Assembly (NCBI RefSeq): GCF_024139115.2
Contig: NW_026942808.1
Span: 248,001-312,000 of the forward strand
Length of the DNA: 64,000 nucleotides
Direction: 5' to 3'
Source of the DNA: Armigeres subalbatus
Taxonomy: Eukaryota > Arthropoda > Insecta > Diptera > Culicidae
The notes beneath the pieces are model-generated. The model was not told where the DNA came from and did no database searches. It saw only the letters and a list, made by a program, of their open reading frames with translations. Positions 61,684 through 64,000 of this stretch are shown here, piece after piece; the first letter of the stretch is position 1; every line of letters starts with the position of its first letter. A program made the position numbers and the translations under genes.

Positions 61684-61802
61684 TTCTGCTGTCCGAAACA
61701 TGAGAGATCACGCACTGAACTCCCAAGGAACTTAGACTGTCGGTGAAGATGAAAAAGTGGTCAGGAGGTAGGGATGCGATTTGCGATAGTGTATGGCCAG
61801 TA

Positions 61803-62927
61803 GGGTGGTTCAAAAAATCGATTTTGCTCCACAGTGCTCATCTGATTCTTTATCATGTTCTGAGTGCCCTGTGAAAATTTGAGCTCATTTGGATTAAAAC
61901 TGATTTAGCACAAGCCGTTTCAAGTTTGCATGCAAATTAGTATGGGGAAATTTATTTTTTCATTATACTGTTAATGACGTTTCCCCATTAAGCGCAGATT
62001 AAAAGAAAACCTACATAGCTAAAAGGGATACTCAACAGCTTTCACCCAACGAAAACCGCATGTTGATTAATCGTCCCAATAATTAGTAATCGATTTTAAG
62101 ACAGGTTGCGAATCTTTAGTTATGATCGTTAAACTTCTTTGAGGGCATCACTGAAATATGCAGTGCAACATAGTTATTTGTGTGTGCTATCTTTCGCGCC
62201 ACGAGCAGCAATGTTGCCTGTTGATGAGTTAGGGATCGTTCAAAAATTACGTCCATCGTTTTTCGGCATTTTCAACCCCCCTCCCCCCCTCCTGTCACAA
62301 ACTGTCACAAATAATTGACCCCCCCCCTCCCCCTGTACGTACATGTCTCATTTATATTTTAGCGATTACTTTGGTTTATCTTTTTCGTACACTATTTTCA
62401 CAATAACATAGTGAGTTATGTCCCTTACTAACAGTTTGAATGTTTTTAAAATGCAAGTTGTTTCTAAAATGCTTTCAGTATTTTTTTCTTGTGGACGGAC
62501 GTCACATAAGACGAACCCCTCCCTCCCCTGTCACAAACTGTCACAAAACTCTGACCCCCTCCCCTCAAACCTTGGACGTAATTTTTGAACGGCCCCTTAC
62601 GCAATTAGCTCCAGAAAACCACGGTATAGATTAAATTCGATTACTAATTATTGGAACGATCAATTAAGACGCGGTTTTCACTGAGTGAAAGCTGTTGAGT
62701 ATTCCTTTTAGCTATGTAGGTTTTCTTTTAACATGCGCTTGATGGGGAAGCGTCATTAACAGTATAATGAAAAAATAAATTTCCCCATACTAATTTGCAT
62801 GCAAACTTGCAACAGCTTGTGCTAAATCAGTTTTAATCCAAATGAGCTCAAATTTTCAGAGGACACTCAGAACATGGTAAAGAATCAAATGAGCACTGTG
62901 GAGCAAAATCGATTTTTTGAACCACCC
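61803..62927. mobile_element. GGGTGGTTCAAAAAA MITE, copy 2, with long inverted arms
   Basis: TA|GGGTGGTTCAAAAAATCG to CGATTTTTTGAACCACCC|TA. The arms of about 290-300 bp pair nearly base for base (TTTGCTCCACAGTGCTCAT, ATTAGTATGGGGAAATT and others). The centre is interrupted by the 62232-62596 MITE. Confidence 0.85.
62232..62596. mobile_element. TTA-target MITE nested in the preceding element
   Basis: TTA|GGGATCGTTCAAAAATTACG at left and GTAATTTTTGAACGGCCCC|TTA at right. The subterminal regions carry C-rich runs and CTGTCACAAACTGTCACAAA in both halves, in the same direction. The TTA duplication suggests PIF/Harbinger-type mobilisation. Confidence 0.85.
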
Positions 62928-62954
62928 TAAATTGGCCAGGCCTGGTAGCGGGTC

Positions 62955-63058
62955 ACTTTTTAGTGACTTGGTCACTTTTTTCGGGCTAGTCACTAAAAAG
63001 TCTCTTTTTTCGACCTCAAGTCACTAAAGTCACTTTTTCTCGCAAAAAGTCACTATTT
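62955..63058. repeat. AGTCACTTTTT short-period repeat
   Basis: About eight imperfect copies of (A)GTCACTTTTT or its inverse CTAAAAAGTCAC within 100 bases. Confidence 0.7.
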
Positions 63059-64000
63059 TCAACTATTTTGGAACTATTGGCCAAGATTTTTTATAAAGTT
63101 TTATGTATCCATCGGATGATGCTTTGTTCATGCAGAAATGAAATTACGGATCTTGGAAAAATTATCCCTCGGAAACTTCATGAGCCATTCAACTCGGTGC
63201 TCTTATTTGCATTTCGCCATTTTATTGAAGGTGCTTTACGTCACAATTTATAAATTGGTATACAGTCATGCAAGCAGAAGACCTGTCAATTTCAAGTTTT
63301 CTTAAAACTCAATACAGTAGGGGAAGGTGGGTAGACAAATGATCGTTATGTGGCGAGTTATTTTTTTGATAGACAACCTTATAAACTCTATTATTTACTG
63401 TGTTTTGTTCCTCCTAAAGTTGTTTTTTTAGTGGCCACGTAAAATTCGAACATTTTCTCCCGATAATGAACAAATGCTATCATTTTTTCACAGCAAAAAT
63501 CCATAAATATGCTTAATGAAGAGATAAAAATGCCAACACTCCACCACAATTTCAAGATTTTTGGATTTTGAGTTGTTGCCTCAATTTGAGGAGACTTGAT
63601 CCCTCATTAGTCATCCATGTATAATATAATATAAAAATTTTGTCTAAAAAATTCGAGAAAATATAATTTGTTCTCAATTGTTTTGTAATTGGACAGATGT
63701 AATGAAGGGTTTTGCTCTAAAAAATATTTATTTAGTAGATATCGTAGAAAGGGGCTCAATACTCTTTAATTTTGAGAATTACATGCGCTGTTGAATTTCA
63801 AAGCAAAAACCGTTTATGAATACGCACAGCAAGTCGGATAATCTGTGGAAGGAGGAAAAATTTAAAAGTTCAGAGAGCATGGTCCTCATTACAAGCAGGA
63901 GGTCGAGTGTTCAATCCCAGTCTCGTTGTACATGAATCTTTATATTTTTTTTTGTTTCGTTGTCTACCAAAACGATCCGCACTTTTGTTCCTGTCGCACT
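63059..64000. other. Right edge, no recognised gene
   Basis: AT-rich. A B-box-like GTCGAGTGTTCAATCCCAG at about 63901-63919 followed by a T-run could be the remains of a plus-strand SINE. The frame at 63068-63253 has no recognised domain. Confidence 0.35.

Overview
This window is almost certainly from a large, transposon-rich mosquito genome, most likely Aedes (A. aegypti or a close relative). The evidence is one slowly evolving host gene with very long introns, Feilai-like tRNA-derived SINEs, many TA-, TTA- and 8-bp-target MITEs, Jockey-type LINEs and Ty3/gypsy elements. The species call is inference from repeat style; no database search was run.

Host gene. A single plus-strand gene for a long-chain acyl-CoA synthetase (ACSL3/4 type, insect Acsl) spans 752-38821. 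Eight coding exons (753-887, 15434-16079, 16146-16480, 16547-16686, 16754-16926, 16986-17249, 17324-17599, 38667-38821) join in frame with GT-AG introns to 707 codons plus stop, about the length of vertebrate ACSL4. The first coding exon opens with a splice acceptor, so the promoter and 5' UTR lie upstream of the window or in unrecognised sequence at its left edge. The 3' UTR probably runs to about 40.6 kb.

Intron 1 (888-15433) holds degenerate GAATTCC-type arrays, GC-rich (GGC)n elements, minus-strand LINE reverse-transcriptase relics, a 1.2-kb array of a 23-bp repeat, SINEs, and a minus-strand Ty3/gypsy LTR plus gag relic broken by three MITEs. Intron 7 (17600-38666) holds polarity-switching GAATTCC arrays, a pogo-like transposase relic split by a 4.55-kb Jockey-type LINE with a target-site duplication, a nearly perfect 223-bp palindrome, and a nested composite element (34372-38169) containing an hAT-type insertion, itself containing a MITE.

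Downstream of the gene, 41142-47147 is a young Ty3/gypsy retrotransposon. It has 193-bp LTRs differing at one base and a 5-bp target duplication. Its 1.5-kb leader carries about 15 copies of a GGTTATGTACC-like motif, laid out like the Su(Hw) insulator of Drosophila gypsy. An intron-like 108-bp segment sits in the reverse-transcriptase region. Further right are two SINE copies with 99-bp tandem repeats (one copy holding an hAT-like MITE, giving a filled/empty pair), a 4.35-kb hAT element with an 8-bp target duplication and a surviving transposase C-terminus, and nested TA/TTA MITEs to the end. No second host protein-coding gene, rRNA, CRISPR or true tRNA gene is recognised; 59.06-59.43 kb could be the 5' exon of another gene. 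The most interesting candidates are the motif array in the gypsy leader and the intron-like segment in its pol gene.
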